From Terriglobia bacterium (lineage in GTDB: Bacteria > Acidobacteriota > Terriglobia > Terriglobales > Acidobacteriaceae), in NCBI GenBank assembly GCA_020073395.1, contig JAIQFF010000011.1, forward strand, positions 1 to 61,807: DNA of 61,807 bases, given 5' to 3'. Positions 25,945 through 34,162 of this stretch are shown here, in pieces. Every line of letters begins with the position of its first letter. The stretch's first letter is position 1. The position numbers and the translations under genes are program-made. The notes beneath the pieces are model-generated. The model was given only the letters and a program-made list of their open reading frames with translations, was not told the DNA's origin and searched no databases.

Positions 25945-27352
25945 GCTTGGATCCTCCCCGACTGGCCGACTCACGAATTACCAGGGCCTCCTGGCTGCCA
26001 TCGGGCGGACGCAATCGCGCCGGCGCGGCAAATCCGCGGACCCACACGATTTCTTGTCCGCTCACCCCTACCGGCCAAAGCTTGCGCTCCGTGCCGGTCA
26101 ACTTCCGCTCCTGCAGCAGCTCCTTGATCTTCTTCGGAGACTTGCTGTGAGCCGGCCAGTAGCGGTCGCCTGCACGCCAGTTTCGCACGCTCAGCTCTTT
26201 CTGCAGCAATGCCGGATCAAGCATGTGGTCGGGATTATAACCCGGCGCTGCGTTCCCCGGAACCAGCGCCGCCTCAATCCGTGCTCCCAGTTCTGGAACC
26301 TCGATAGCGCCGGGCACGGTCAAAACGTACTGATAGTCCGTATTCGCAGCGGCAGCCCGGGAACCGAACTGGAGTCCGCCTTTGCCCAGGGAAACAACCC
26401 AGCCCTGCGGCAACACGGCTGATCGGGGTCCCCGTGGTGCAAGGTCGAGAATCTCTTCCACGTGACGGAACTCGAGCCGCAAACCGAGTGACTCCGCAGC
26501 TGCCCTGACCACTCGCCGCCGCAAGGCCAGAGGCAAAGCCGCCAGTCCGACCGGCTCGAGGGTTCGGCGCTCCACTCGCCAGACTTCGGGCAGGACGCGC
26601 GCCACTTCGTTCTGCCAATATTCTTCCTCGGACCGCGCAATGTCGGCCGTCTCCGCCAGAGTTTCACGCACGGACGGATTGAGAGTGCGCTCGAGCCTGG
26701 GCACAATCCCATGGCGCACACGGTTGCGGGCATAGCGCAAATCACGGTTGCTCGAGTCCTCGCGCCAGTCCTGACCGATTCTTGTCAGGAAAGCTTCCAG
26801 CAGCTTTCGCCTGGTCTGCAGCAACGGCCGGACCACTGAGAACTGAGAACCGTTAACTTGTAACTGGGGATAAATTCCAGCCAGTCCGCGGGTGCCAGCT
26901 CCGCGAACAACTCTGAGCAAAACAGTTTCAGCCTGATCGTCCAAAGTGTGTCCGGTAGCTATGCGGTTAAGGGTCTTCTCTTCCAATAGCCGCCGGAAGT
27001 ACCGATAGCGAAGCTGGCGGGCAGCGGCCTCGGTGCTGAGGTGTTGGTTTCGAGCGTAGGCCGCGACATCACCACTGCCGATGTGTAACTCCAGCTTGTG
27101 CTGGTGGGCCAGTTGTGCGACGAACTGCTCGTCAGCCTCGGCCTCGGCCCGGCGCAGCTTGTGATTGAAGTGGACCACGGAAAGGATGATGCCGAGTTCC
27201 TGCCGCAACTCCAGCATGATGCGCAGCAGCGCGACCGAATCGGCCCCGCCTGAAACGGCCACGCCTACTCGGTCGCCGGCGTGGAGGAGATCCTGGCGGC
27301 GGACGTAGTCGAGAACGCCTTGAACCGTCTTTTCCACTATTCCATCGTACAT
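25937..27352 (-). CDS. tilS: tRNA(Ile)-lysidine synthase
   Basis: The 471-residue protein has the PP-loop ATPase motif SGGADS (34-39), the VHFNHKLR and ATGHTLDDQAETVLLR segments, and C-terminal TilS domains ending in LQERKLTGTERKLWPVGVSG. TilS modifies C34 of the CAU-anticodon tRNA-Ile to lysidine. In the stretch between RGLAGIYP and RPLLQTRRKLLEAFL, where the family is short, the sequence LQVNGSQFSVV is encoded by a GAGAACTGAGAACC repeat tract (on the plus strand 26836-26870 region). It appears to be coding sequence acquired from a dispersed repeat. Confidence 0.94.
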   Translation of the reverse strand: MYDGIVEKTVQGVLDYVRRQDLLHAGDRVGVAVSGGADSVALLRIMLELRQELGIILSVVHFNHKLRRAEAEADEQFVAQLAHQHKLELHIGSGDVAAYARNQHLSTEAAARQLRYRYFRRLLEEKTLNRIATGHTLDDQAETVLLRVVRGAGTRGLAGIYPQLQVNGSQFSVVRPLLQTRRKLLEAFLTRIGQDWREDSSNRDLRYARNRVRHGIVPRLERTLNPSVRETLAETADIARSEEEYWQNEVARVLPEVWRVERRTLEPVGLAALPLALRRRVVRAAAESLGLRLEFRHVEEILDLAPRGPRSAVLPQGWVVSLGKGGLQFGSRAAAANTDYQYVLTVPGAIEVPELGARIEAALVPGNAAPGYNPDHMLDPALLQKELSVRNWRAGDRYWPAHSKSPKKIKELLQERKLTGTERKLWPVGVSGQEIVWVRGFAAPARLRPPDGSQEALVIRESASRGGSKHE

Positions 27353-27429
27353 CCGCCCTGGCTAGACGCCGTGTGCAGATCAAAGCAGCGCCGTACCGCC
27401 GCTTACCGTGGTGGTCAATTGAATTCAAA

Positions 27430-28233
27430 TCATTCCATCATGCGGTTTAGTTCTGGATAGGGGATGGCGCCTTCCAGCGTGGCGTAGGTTCCCGCATTCC
27501 TGAGTTCTTCCGCCAGGCGTCGCAGCAATCCGAGTGTGGCCCGCATCGGGCCCGAGCCCAGGCTGACCCGGGCCACGCCCAGCTTCTGCAGTTCCGGCAC
27601 CGGAGGAAATCCCGGGCCGGCCAGGATGTTGACCGGACACCGCAAGTCTCTCACCATGCGTCCGATGCTCTCCGGGTCGCGCAGCCCGGGCACAAACACG
27701 CAGTCCGCGCCGGCATCGCGGAACGCCGCCAGCCGTCGGAGGGCTTCGTCATAACGCCTTTCCGGCTCCCCGATCTCGAGCAAATAAACGTCAGTGCGGG
27801 CGTTCAGAACGATCGGCAATGCCCGTACCGCCTTCACTCTCTCGACTTGCAGGGCGAGGTCCAGAAGCGGACGCTTCGGATCGCCCGTCGCATCCTCCAG
27901 ATTCATCCCGACCGCACCGGCGGCAAGCACGTCCTGCGCGGTACAGGCGGCATCTTCCGGGCGAACACCGTATCCCGCCTCGACGTCGGCTGTGACCGGC
28001 ACCTGGACCGCGCTTGCCATGCGGCGGACTGCTTCGAGCATCTCCTGGCGCGAGATGCGCTGGCCATCGGGATATCCCAGGCTGAAGGCGATGCCGGCGC
28101 TGGTGGTGGCTATAGCGCCAAAGCCCGCCTGCTGAATCACCCGCGCGCTCGCGACATCCCAGGCATTGGGCAGCAGGAGGACCTGTATGCCTCGATGCAT
28201 GGCTCGGAACGCTTCCGTCTTTCCTTCGGGCAT
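27430..28233 (-). CDS. Isocitrate lyase/PEP mutase family enzyme
   Basis: The 267-residue TIM-barrel protein of the PEP mutase/isocitrate lyase superfamily shows VLLLPNAWDVASARVIQQAGF, AIATTSAGIAFSLGYPDG, VTADVEAGYG, GAVGMNLEDATG, LNARTDVYL and DCVFVPGLRDPE. It lacks the KKCGH catalytic loop of true isocitrate lyases. This subgroup (carboxyvinyl-carboxyphosphonate phosphorylmutase-like) is usually annotated without known substrate; C-C or P-C bond cleavage or oxaloacetate-type hydrolysis are possibilities. Confidence 0.9.
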   Translation of the reverse strand: MPEGKTEAFRAMHRGIQVLLLPNAWDVASARVIQQAGFGAIATTSAGIAFSLGYPDGQRISRQEMLEAVRRMASAVQVPVTADVEAGYGVRPEDAACTAQDVLAAGAVGMNLEDATGDPKRPLLDLALQVERVKAVRALPIVLNARTDVYLLEIGEPERRYDEALRRLAAFRDAGADCVFVPGLRDPESIGRMVRDLRCPVNILAGPGFPPVPELQKLGVARVSLGSGPMRATLGLLRRLAEELRNAGTYATLEGAIPYPELNRMME

Positions 28234-28235
28234 AA

Positions 28236-28268
28236 TGATGCAACTGAGAACTGAGAACTAACGACTGG
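28236..28268. repeat. GAGAACTGAGAACT-type repeat
   Basis: The tract AACTGAGAACTGAGAACTAACGACTGG lies between the PEP-mutase-family gene and the thioesterase gene and overlaps the thioesterase stop region. Related tracts are at 18567-18597 (tldE start), 26836-26870 (in tilS), 31027-31070 (in mnmG), 47671-47708 and 59529-59553. Confidence 0.7.
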
Positions 28269-28653
28269 TCTTTTTCATCTTTTCGAGAAACTTTCCCACA
28301 CTCACCACTGCGCGGCCAACCGTGCCCCGCCCGATCTCCTGGGTGTCATCTTGGGCGATCACTCTTAGCGTATAAAACTTTCCGTCGAACGATTCGAGAA
28401 CTCCTTCCGCCCGAATCTTGGCCCCGATTCCGCTGGCGGCCCGGTGCTCGATGTTGATGGCGGTCCCTACCGTGATTTCGTCGTCCTCACAAAAGGGCTG
28501 CAGGGCCCGGAAACAGGCAATCTCCATCAACCGGATCATATCGGGCGTGGAATACACAGGAGGAAGATTGGGGTTATGGGCTGCCAGAGTATGCTTCAAT
28601 TCGACGGTTTGCTCGACTTGGCCACGCGCCCCGATGGGCATTGCTCTCGCCAT
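28258..28653 (-). CDS. FlK-like hotdog-fold thioesterase
   Basis: This 131-residue hotdog protein contains STPDMIRLMEIACFRALQPF, DDEITVGTAINIEHRAASGI, GAKIRAEGVLESFDGKFYTL and QEIGRGTVGRAVVSV. This pattern (T-P-x-M-I-x-x-M-E and V-G-T-x-x-x-x-x-H) fits the fluoroacetyl-CoA thioesterase FlK group, many members of which hydrolyse other acyl-CoAs. The catalytic Thr/Glu/His set of FlK corresponds to T in STPDM, E in LMEIA and H in IEHRAA. The acyl-CoA substrate is unknown. It is transcribed in line with the PEP-mutase-family gene. Confidence 0.8.
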   Translation of the reverse strand: MARAMPIGARGQVEQTVELKHTLAAHNPNLPPVYSTPDMIRLMEIACFRALQPFCEDDEITVGTAINIEHRAASGIGAKIRAEGVLESFDGKFYTLRVIAQDDTQEIGRGTVGRAVVSVGKFLEKMKKTSR

Positions 28654-28680
28654 ATTTGAGAAGTCCTGTCCAAATCAAAG

Positions 28681-28708
28681 AGCCATTGATCTCACCTGGT
28701 CAATGGCT
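28681..28708 (-). terminator. Hairpin after the CADD gene
   Basis: AGCCATTGA at 28681-28689 and TCAATGGCT at 28700-28708 form a perfect 9-bp stem with a 10-base loop. On the minus strand CTTTGATTT follows, a weak T-tract. It probably terminates the CADD transcript just before the thioesterase gene on the same strand. Confidence 0.5.
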
Positions 28709-28739
28709 CAGTCTTTCGCGATTCCGCGGGCTGCGTTTT

Positions 28740-29438
28740 TTATGCGGCCTTCGCTATTCTCCGCGCCTCAACCCCGTCTAACGCGGTCCACAAGGCTTTG
28801 GCCGCCTTCGCGGCTGCAGTGAGCGCGGGATCCGTCACCTGCGGATTATGCTCCAGCCGCCGGGCCAATTGCTGCCGCCAGACCTGTGCATGATACACAT
28901 CCGCCGTACTGTGCAGGGAGAAATAGCCGCAGGTCTTTTCGTCGGCCCCGTACATTTCGCGGAGCCCGCGCGCTTTCTCCTTGGCCACGCGCGGGACTTG
29001 GGACTCGTACGCGTAAAACGCCGCCAGCGCCTCTTCCGGCGTTCCATTTCCGGCCACTTCGTGGAAAAAAGACATCAAGTCACTGATCTCAGCCACCGGT
29101 TCGTGTCCCCGCAGGTTGCGGCTTGCTCCCATGCCTTCCACAAAGTCCAGCCATAAATCAGCGTGCTCGGGCTTGTTACCCGTCGCATCGCCCCAGCCTT
29201 TCTCGTCGGCCAGGTTTGCGAGCACAGCACGGCGCAATTCGCTTTCCTCCAGACGCATGCTGAGTTCTGCCAGATAGGTGGGGAACGCGTTCACATGATG
29301 GTAATAGTCCTGCCCATACTTGCGCAGATCATCGCGCGACAACTCGCCCGCGCTCCACGCTTTGTAGAAGGGATGGCAAAGCAGATCGAATTGCGCGATG
29401 CGCGCGTCCAGTTGCTGAAAGAATTCCTGGGTGGTCAT
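28740..29438 (-). CDS. CADD-family protein (probable para-aminobenzoate synthesis oxygenase)
   Basis: The protein has 232 residues from ATG 29438 (MTTQEFF). Family sequence is clear: DLLCHPFYKAWSAGELS, RKYGQDYYHHVNAFPTYLAEL, NLADEKG, EHADLWLDFVEGMG, and the metal-ligand string LHSTADVYH with His, Asp and His spaced as in chlamydial CADD (H174, D178, H181). A Tyr in HPFY corresponds to the residue proposed as its own substrate, and Lys and Glu ligands are present (YAYES, KEKARG). CADD proteins make para-aminobenzoate from an internal tyrosine using a diiron or mixed-metal site. This suggests pABA for folate made without PabABC here. Confidence 0.88.
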   Translation of the reverse strand: MTTQEFFQQLDARIAQFDLLCHPFYKAWSAGELSRDDLRKYGQDYYHHVNAFPTYLAELSMRLEESELRRAVLANLADEKGWGDATGNKPEHADLWLDFVEGMGASRNLRGHEPVAEISDLMSFFHEVAGNGTPEEALAAFYAYESQVPRVAKEKARGLREMYGADEKTCGYFSLHSTADVYHAQVWRQQLARRLEHNPQVTDPALTAAAKAAKALWTALDGVEARRIAKAA

Positions 29439-29645
29439 GATGGCCTCAGTTTTGAGTCTGCCCACCAATATACGGGCGTCCGTGCCGGCTCGCAACTTGT
29501 GGCGCCGCCCTCCCGGCCGGGGCAGGATGACCCCTCAGCGCACTCGAAGGGGTGCCGGCGCTTCGTCGAGCTACAGACTGTGACGGCCGTCACAGATTGC
29601 CCGCGTTATGGTCGCGTACCCTCAATACAAACTGCTGGAGTTAAA

Positions 29646-30572
29646 TTGCTTCAACCAAAGAGCACCTCATGGACTGGCATGGCGAAGGCGGCGGGCTGCG
29701 CCTTTCTTCTGTGGGCAGGACTCTCGGCCGCAGCTCAGGTTGGCCCGCCTGAGATACTCAGGTTCTCTCCCACCAGCGGACCCGAAGGCGCACGCGTGGC
29801 AATCACCGGCTCAAATCTGGTGGGGATTTCCTCGGTGCGGTTCGGTGCAACCGAGGCAGTCTTCGAACCTGTCTCTCCGCAGAAGGTGGTCGGGATTGTT
29901 CCCCACCGGGCCTCCAGTTCGAACATCGTGGTGATCACGCCACAAGGGCGCGGCGCCAGCCCATCAGCGTTTCTGGTTACGAACGATCCGCGAATTCCGG
30001 ATGAAGTCAGTTACAAGGCTGAATATGTGAATCCGGTGCCTGCCCCTGCCAACTTCAATTCAGCCCGGCTCTGGGGTATCGCGATTGCGGACACGCGGGT
30101 GCCGGGCCACGAATCTGCCCGGGTAGAGGTCGCGTGGACCAGGCTGTCTTGCCGGGTCGATGGCCGGGAGGTTGTCCTCAATGACGACACGGGCCGGGTA
30201 CGCGGCGGCCTCTACCAGCGCCAACCATGGTTTGCCAGCGACGCACACGATCCCATTCCGCTGGCTTACGATCTATGGAATCACTCCGTGGTACTCGCCG
30301 TGGGCCGTCGCAGCGATCGGGTTTGGCATTTCTGGAGCCCGTCTCCACGCGCTGCGCTGCCGCTCGGCAAGCTCGAAGGCTGCACCGTCCAGGCCCGGGT
30401 GCTGATTTCTCCGGGGGCCTTGCTGCAGGTGGGTATGGACTACTGGCGTTCCCCGACCATCCCGTACGGTTCCGGCGGAAACAATCACGAGGCCGGCGCC
30501 AGCAACTGGTATCTCCCCTCGACCCAGTGGCAGGAAGCCACGTTCACAGATATCGGTGGCCCCCAGTTCTAG
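29646..30572 (+). CDS. Secreted IPT/TIG-domain protein of unknown function
   Basis: Start TTG 29646 with GGAG 5 bases upstream gives [20 protein letters not shown], a likely signal peptide; ATG 29679 is an alternative. Residues about 35-110 form an IPT/TIG Ig-like domain ([34 protein letters not shown]). The remaining 190 or so residues are not recognised. They contain WHFWSPSP and [10 protein letters not shown]. It is probably exported or on the outer surface. The upstream 160 codons of the same open frame are antisense to the CADD gene and not part of it. Confidence 0.7.
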   Translation: MLQPKSTSWTGMAKAAGCAFLLWAGLSAAAQVGPPEILRFSPTSGPEGARVAITGSNLVGISSVRFGATEAVFEPVSPQKVVGIVPHRASSSNIVVITPQGRGASPSAFLVTNDPRIPDEVSYKAEYVNPVPAPANFNSARLWGIAIADTRVPGHESARVEVAWTRLSCRVDGREVVLNDDTGRVRGGLYQRQPWFASDAHDPIPLAYDLWNHSVVLAVGRRSDRVWHFWSPSPRAALPLGKLEGCTVQARVLISPGALLQVGMDYWRSPTIPYGSGGNNHEAGASNWYLPSTQWQEATFTDIGGPQF

Positions 30573-30624
30573 CAATCGTCCTCCATTCAGTTCGGTGGTC
30601 CTTGCTAGAATAAGTAATTCGGCC

Positions 30625-32742
30625 ATGCCGCCCTTCACAGAACAGTTCGATGTAGTCGTGGTTGGTGCCGGACACGCCGGCTGCGAAGCTGCCATGGCCG
30701 CAGCCCGCATGGGCCTGAAGACGGCGCTCTACACCCTCAACGTCGATCTCATCGCCCAGATGTCCTGCAATCCGGCGGTCGGCGGCATCGCCAAGGGGCA
30801 CCTGGTCCGCGAGGTCGACGCCATGGGCGGCATCATGGGCGAGATCACGGACGCGGTCGGCATCCAGTTCCGCCTGCTCAACACTTCTCGCGGTCCGGCG
30901 GTCTGGTCGCCTCGTGCTCAGTGCGACAAGCAAGCCTACCGTCTCAAGATGCGAGAAGTGCTGGAATCGCAGCCCAACCTGAAGATCAAGCAGGCTGAAG
31001 TCGCAGCTTTAATCGTTGAGGGCGGCACACAGCCAGAAACTGAGAACCGGGAACTTGCAACTGAAGACTGGTCCTCTCAAACTGTTGGTGAATCGAACCC
31101 CGACCGACGCAGAGTAATAGGTGTCCGCCTCCGCGACGGACGCACCGTCGGCGCGGCCGCTCTCATTGTCACGACCGGCACCTTTCTCAACGGCCTGATC
31201 CACTGCGGCGAGCAGCAGTATCCGGCGGGACGCTCCGGCGAGCCGGCCGCCGTGCTGTTGGGTGAGGCCTTGAAGCAACTTGGCCTGCGCGGTTGCCGGC
31301 TCAAGACTGGAACGCCTCCACGCCTTGACGGCCGCACCATTGACTGGTCTCGCTTCCAGGTGCAACCCGGCGACGCCGATCCCACTCCCTTCAGCTTTCG
31401 CACCCGCCGCGTGGCCCATCACGATTCGCAGGTCCCCTGCTACATTGCGTGGACCACGCCCGAGACGCACCGCATCATTCGCGAAAATGTCCACCGTTCT
31501 CCCATGTACAGCGGGCAAATCCATTCCATCGGGCCGCGCTATTGCCCATCGATTGAAGACAAGATCGTCAAGTTTCCCGACAAAATCACGCACCAGCTCT
31601 TTCTCGAGCCCGAGGGCCTGAACACGCACGAGATTTACGTCAACGGCATGAGCACCTCGCTGCCGGTAGAGGTGCAGATGGAGATTCTGAAGTCGATTCC
31701 CGGCCTTGAGCACGCGGACATGCTGCGTCCCGGCTACGCCATCGAATACGACGCCATCGATCCAACCGAACTGGAGCGCACGCTCGCGACCAAAAAGATT
31801 GCCGGCCTCTTCCTCGGCGGCCAGATCAATGGCACCAGCGGCTACGAAGAAGCCGCCTGCCAGGGCCTGATGGCCGGCATCAATGCGGCGCTGCAAGTCA
31901 GGAACGAACCGCCCCTGATCCTCGATCGCACTGAGGCTTATACCGCCATCCTGATTGACGACCTGATTTCGAAGGGCACCAACGAGCCCTACCGCATGTT
32001 CACCTCACGCGCTGAGTTCCGCCTGCATCTCCGGATTGACAACGCCGACCGCCGCCTCACTCCACACGGCCGGCGTGTCGGCCTGATTTCCGATGCAGCC
32101 TGGTCCGACTTCCTGGCCAAGCAGCAGCGCCACGAGTCATTCACGCAGCTGCTGGAGAAATCAAAGCTCACAGCAGCAATGGTGGAGAAAATCACCACAG
32201 ACCACGTAGGGGCGGACGCCCTCGTCCGCCCAGCCGAGCAAAGCTCGGCAACAGCCAACGACCAACAGCCAACGACCAACGACTGGACTTCCGCCATCGG
32301 CCAAAGCCTGGCCCAACTGCTCAAACGCCCGGAAATCACAATCGAGCGACTCCTCCCAGTCCTTCGCGCATTGACGCCGGAGTTTTTCGACCAAGAAGAA
32401 ATCCGTGAAAATCCGCGCGAATCCGTGGCCCGTCTTTCTTCTGCGACTCGCAACGAACTCAAGTCAGCAGAAACCGAAATCAAGTACGCCGGCTATCTTC
32501 TGCAACAGCAGCGCGCCATCGAGCGCCTGAAGAAGGCTGAGCAGCACACCATTCCGCACTGGTTCGACTATGGTTCGGTCAGCGGCCTCTCGCGTGAAAT
32601 ACAGGAAACCCTGATCAAAATCCGTCCCCGCACCCTTGGTCACGCCTCCCGTATTCCCGGAGTTACTCCGGCAGCGGTGTCGCTGGTGCATGTTTTCATT
32701 GAGATTCAGTCGAAGCGGCGCGAGCAGGCTGCGGTCATATAA
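30625..32742 (+). CDS. mnmG: tRNA uridine-34 carboxymethylaminomethyl enzyme MnmG with three in-frame insertions
   Basis: The 705-residue protein from ATG 30625 is about 80 residues longer than typical MnmG. Signatures: [13 protein letters not shown] motif (14-19), [102 protein letters not shown], and the tail [17 protein letters not shown]. Added stretches not in the family are [20 protein letters not shown] (GAGAACTG-type tract), [20 protein letters not shown] and following (two-hairpin element), and [14 protein letters not shown] (AATCCGTG-type tract). With MnmE it makes cmnm5U34. Confidence 0.95.
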   Translation: MPPFTEQFDVVVVGAGHAGCEAAMAAARMGLKTALYTLNVDLIAQMSCNPAVGGIAKGHLVREVDAMGGIMGEITDAVGIQFRLLNTSRGPAVWSPRAQCDKQAYRLKMREVLESQPNLKIKQAEVAALIVEGGTQPETENRELATEDWSSQTVGESNPDRRRVIGVRLRDGRTVGAAALIVTTGTFLNGLIHCGEQQYPAGRSGEPAAVLLGEALKQLGLRGCRLKTGTPPRLDGRTIDWSRFQVQPGDADPTPFSFRTRRVAHHDSQVPCYIAWTTPETHRIIRENVHRSPMYSGQIHSIGPRYCPSIEDKIVKFPDKITHQLFLEPEGLNTHEIYVNGMSTSLPVEVQMEILKSIPGLEHADMLRPGYAIEYDAIDPTELERTLATKKIAGLFLGGQINGTSGYEEAACQGLMAGINAALQVRNEPPLILDRTEAYTAILIDDLISKGTNEPYRMFTSRAEFRLHLRIDNADRRLTPHGRRVGLISDAAWSDFLAKQQRHESFTQLLEKSKLTAAMVEKITTDHVGADALVRPAEQSSATANDQQPTTNDWTSAIGQSLAQLLKRPEITIERLLPVLRALTPEFFDQEEIRENPRESVARLSSATRNELKSAETEIKYAGYLLQQQRAIERLKKAEQHTIPHWFDYGSVSGLSREIQETLIKIRPRTLGHASRIPGVTPAAVSLVHVFIEIQSKRREQAAVI
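31027..31109 (+). repeat. Repeat-derived insertion 1 in mnmG
   Basis: CAGAAACTGAGAACCGGGAAC with TTGCAACTGAAGACTGG (31034-31072) resembles the dispersed GAGAACTG tracts elsewhere. The encoded peptide [20 protein letters not shown] interrupts the site between VEGG and [10 protein letters not shown] of MnmG. Confidence 0.7.
32206..32283 (+). repeat. Two-hairpin dispersed element in mnmG with CCAACGACC tail
   Basis: GGCGGACG-CCCT-CGTCCGCC (32211-32230, perfect) is followed by GCCGAGC-AAA-GCTCGGC (32233-32249, perfect). Then comes a run of CCAACGACCAACAG units up to 32283. The reading frame used is the same as for the selD insertion ([16 protein letters not shown] compared with HVGTAALGRPAEPGSA). 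Confidence 0.88.
32392..32436 (+). repeat. AATCCGTG-type tract in mnmG
   Basis: GAAATCCGTGAAAATCCGCG and CGAATCCGTGGCCCGT match the tract at 34079-34157 (AAATCCGTGAAAATCAGCG, TAAATCCGTGGTCACG). It encodes [14 protein letters not shown], which is absent from MnmG of other bacteria. Confidence 0.7.
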
Positions 32743-32764
32743 ATTTCAACCTCTCACGGAAGTC

Positions 32765-32797
32765 TTTCTCCGTGTCCTCCGCGTCCTCTGTGGTTAA
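32765..32797. repeat. CCGTGTCCTCCGCGTCCTC-type dispersed repeat
   Basis: The tract CCGTGTCCTCCGCGTCCTC and TGTGGTTAAG lies just upstream of ogt. The same sequence occurs at 54739-54768, where it overlaps the rpiA stop codon. Confidence 0.75.
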
Positions 32798-32811
32798 GAT
32801 TGGATTCAAGA

Positions 32812-33324
32812 ATGACGACGGAAACCACAACTGCGAGCCTTAGCTGCTACACACGGATGGAAAGTCCAGTCGGGCCGCTGCTGCTCGTTGCCGACGCCTC
32901 CGGCCTGCGGCGCATCGATTTTGTTAACGGAAGAAATCCAGCTCAGTCCAATCCTGAATGGCGTGAGGATGCAGGGCGTATGGGCGAAACTATTCGTCAG
33001 TTGCGGGCATACTTCGCCGGTGAATTGGAGAACTTCGATCTGCCGCTCGCGCCTCAGGGCACACCGTTTCAGCTTTCAGTATGGAATCGGCTATGCGAGA
33101 TCCCCTACGGCGAAACGATTTCCTACGGCGAACTGGCCCGTCGCCTCGGCAACCCAAACGCCTCCCGCGCGGTGGGCCTGGCCAATGGCTCCAATCCAAT
33201 TCCTATTGTGATCCCTTGTCATCGTGTAATCGGCAGCAATGGCAAACTCACCGGCTACGGCGGCGGACTGCCCATCAAGGAAAAGCTGTTGGCCCTGGAG
33301 CGCCGCCAGCTGCGCCTGCTTTGA
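32812..33324 (+). CDS. ogt: Methylated-DNA--protein-cysteine methyltransferase
   Basis: The 170-residue protein has the C-terminal domain motif VIPCHRVIGSNGKLTGYGGG, with active-site Cys136 in PCHR, and FQLSVWNRLCEIPYGETISYGELARRLGNPNASRAVGLANGSNPI. The N-terminal domain is short, in the Ogt/MGMT range. It removes O6-methyl from guanine by self-methylation. The start is ATG 32812; an upstream TTG four codons earlier is possible. The gene follows mnmG closely but with a repeat tract between. Confidence 0.95.
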   Translation: MTTETTTASLSCYTRMESPVGPLLLVADASGLRRIDFVNGRNPAQSNPEWREDAGRMGETIRQLRAYFAGELENFDLPLAPQGTPFQLSVWNRLCEIPYGETISYGELARRLGNPNASRAVGLANGSNPIPIVIPCHRVIGSNGKLTGYGGGLPIKEKLLALERRQLRLL

Positions 33325-33469
33325 ACGGGCTTCTTCGTGCGACGGGGCCTGCCCTGAGCGAAGCCGAAGGGTGTCCTAAATTGGTTTAAGCTTTTGGCGT
33401 GTGCCTGTAACCCGCGTCAGTTACCATAGAATGGCTGAAAAGGAACTCGCGGGAAAAACCTGCATCCAA

Positions 33470-34063
33470 ATGAATATGACTACCCCGTACCCCGTGTTTG
33501 CCCTGGCCTTCCTGCTGGTAGCATCCCTGGCCTCTGCCCAGACCGTCGACCCCGCCCTGCGGCCGCCCAAGGGCGCCCAGGTCGCACTGATCGTTTTTGA
33601 AGACCTGCAATGCCCCGACTGCCGGCGCGCCGCTCCCTTGGTCGAAGAGGCCGCCCGCACCTACAAGATCCCCGTGGTCCGCCACGACTTCCCGCTGCCC
33701 ATGCACAACTGGTCCTACGATGCCGCAGTTATTGCCCGTTATTTCGATACCCAGTCTAAAGAGCTAGGTCTCGCGTTTCGCGACTACATCTTCCAGCATC
33801 AGCCGGAGATCACGCCGCCGACCCTACGCGGCTTCGCGGAAAAGTTCGCCACCGATCATAAAGTGGACCTGCCTTTCGTGGTCGATCCCCAAGGCAAATT
33901 GGCCGCCGCCATCAACCAGGACAAGAACACTGGCCAGCGCGTAGGCATCAATCACACGCCAACAATCTATGTGGTCAGCAACAAGACGCAGGGCAAGCCC
34001 TTCGTCGAAGTGGTGGACCGCACCCAGCTTTTTCAGTTGATTGACGCCATGAAGAACGAGTAG
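33470..34063 (+). CDS. Exported DsbA-like thioredoxin-fold protein
   Basis: The protein has about 197 residues from ATG 33470 (MNMTTPYPVFALAFLLVASL, signal peptide ending SAQ); an ATG at 33431 is an alternative start. The CPDC redox motif is in IVFEDLQCPDCRRAAPLVEE. A DsbA-type helical insert contains DFPLPMHNWSYDAAVIARYF and YIFQHQPEITPP. The cis-Pro loop is HTPTIYV. It likely acts on disulfides of exported proteins, either as oxidase or isomerase. No DsbB partner is adjacent. Confidence 0.88.
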   Translation: MNMTTPYPVFALAFLLVASLASAQTVDPALRPPKGAQVALIVFEDLQCPDCRRAAPLVEEAARTYKIPVVRHDFPLPMHNWSYDAAVIARYFDTQSKELGLAFRDYIFQHQPEITPPTLRGFAEKFATDHKVDLPFVVDPQGKLAAAINQDKNTGQRVGINHTPTIYVVSNKTQGKPFVEVVDRTQLFQLIDAMKNE

Positions 34064-34078
34064 GCGGGAAATTCAGAC

Positions 34079-34157
34079 CGCGGATTCACGCGGATCAACA
34101 CGGATAAAACCCTTAGAATTTAAATCCGTGAAAATCAGCGTAAATCCGTGGTCACGA
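34079..34157. repeat. AATCCGTG/CACGGAT-type tract
   Basis: GCGGATTCACGCGGATCAAC, CACGGATAAAAC, then AAATCCGTGAAAATCAGCG and TAAATCCGTGGTCACG. The halves are partially complementary (ATCCGTG/CACGGAT). It lies between the convergent DsbA-like gene and the end of the citF-like gene. Confidence 0.7.
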
Positions 34158-34162
34158 ATTCT

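Noticed and set aside
29163..29645. N-terminal extension of the IPT-domain gene
   Set aside because: It is antisense to the CADD gene, and a plausible TTG start with ribosome binding site lies at 29646.
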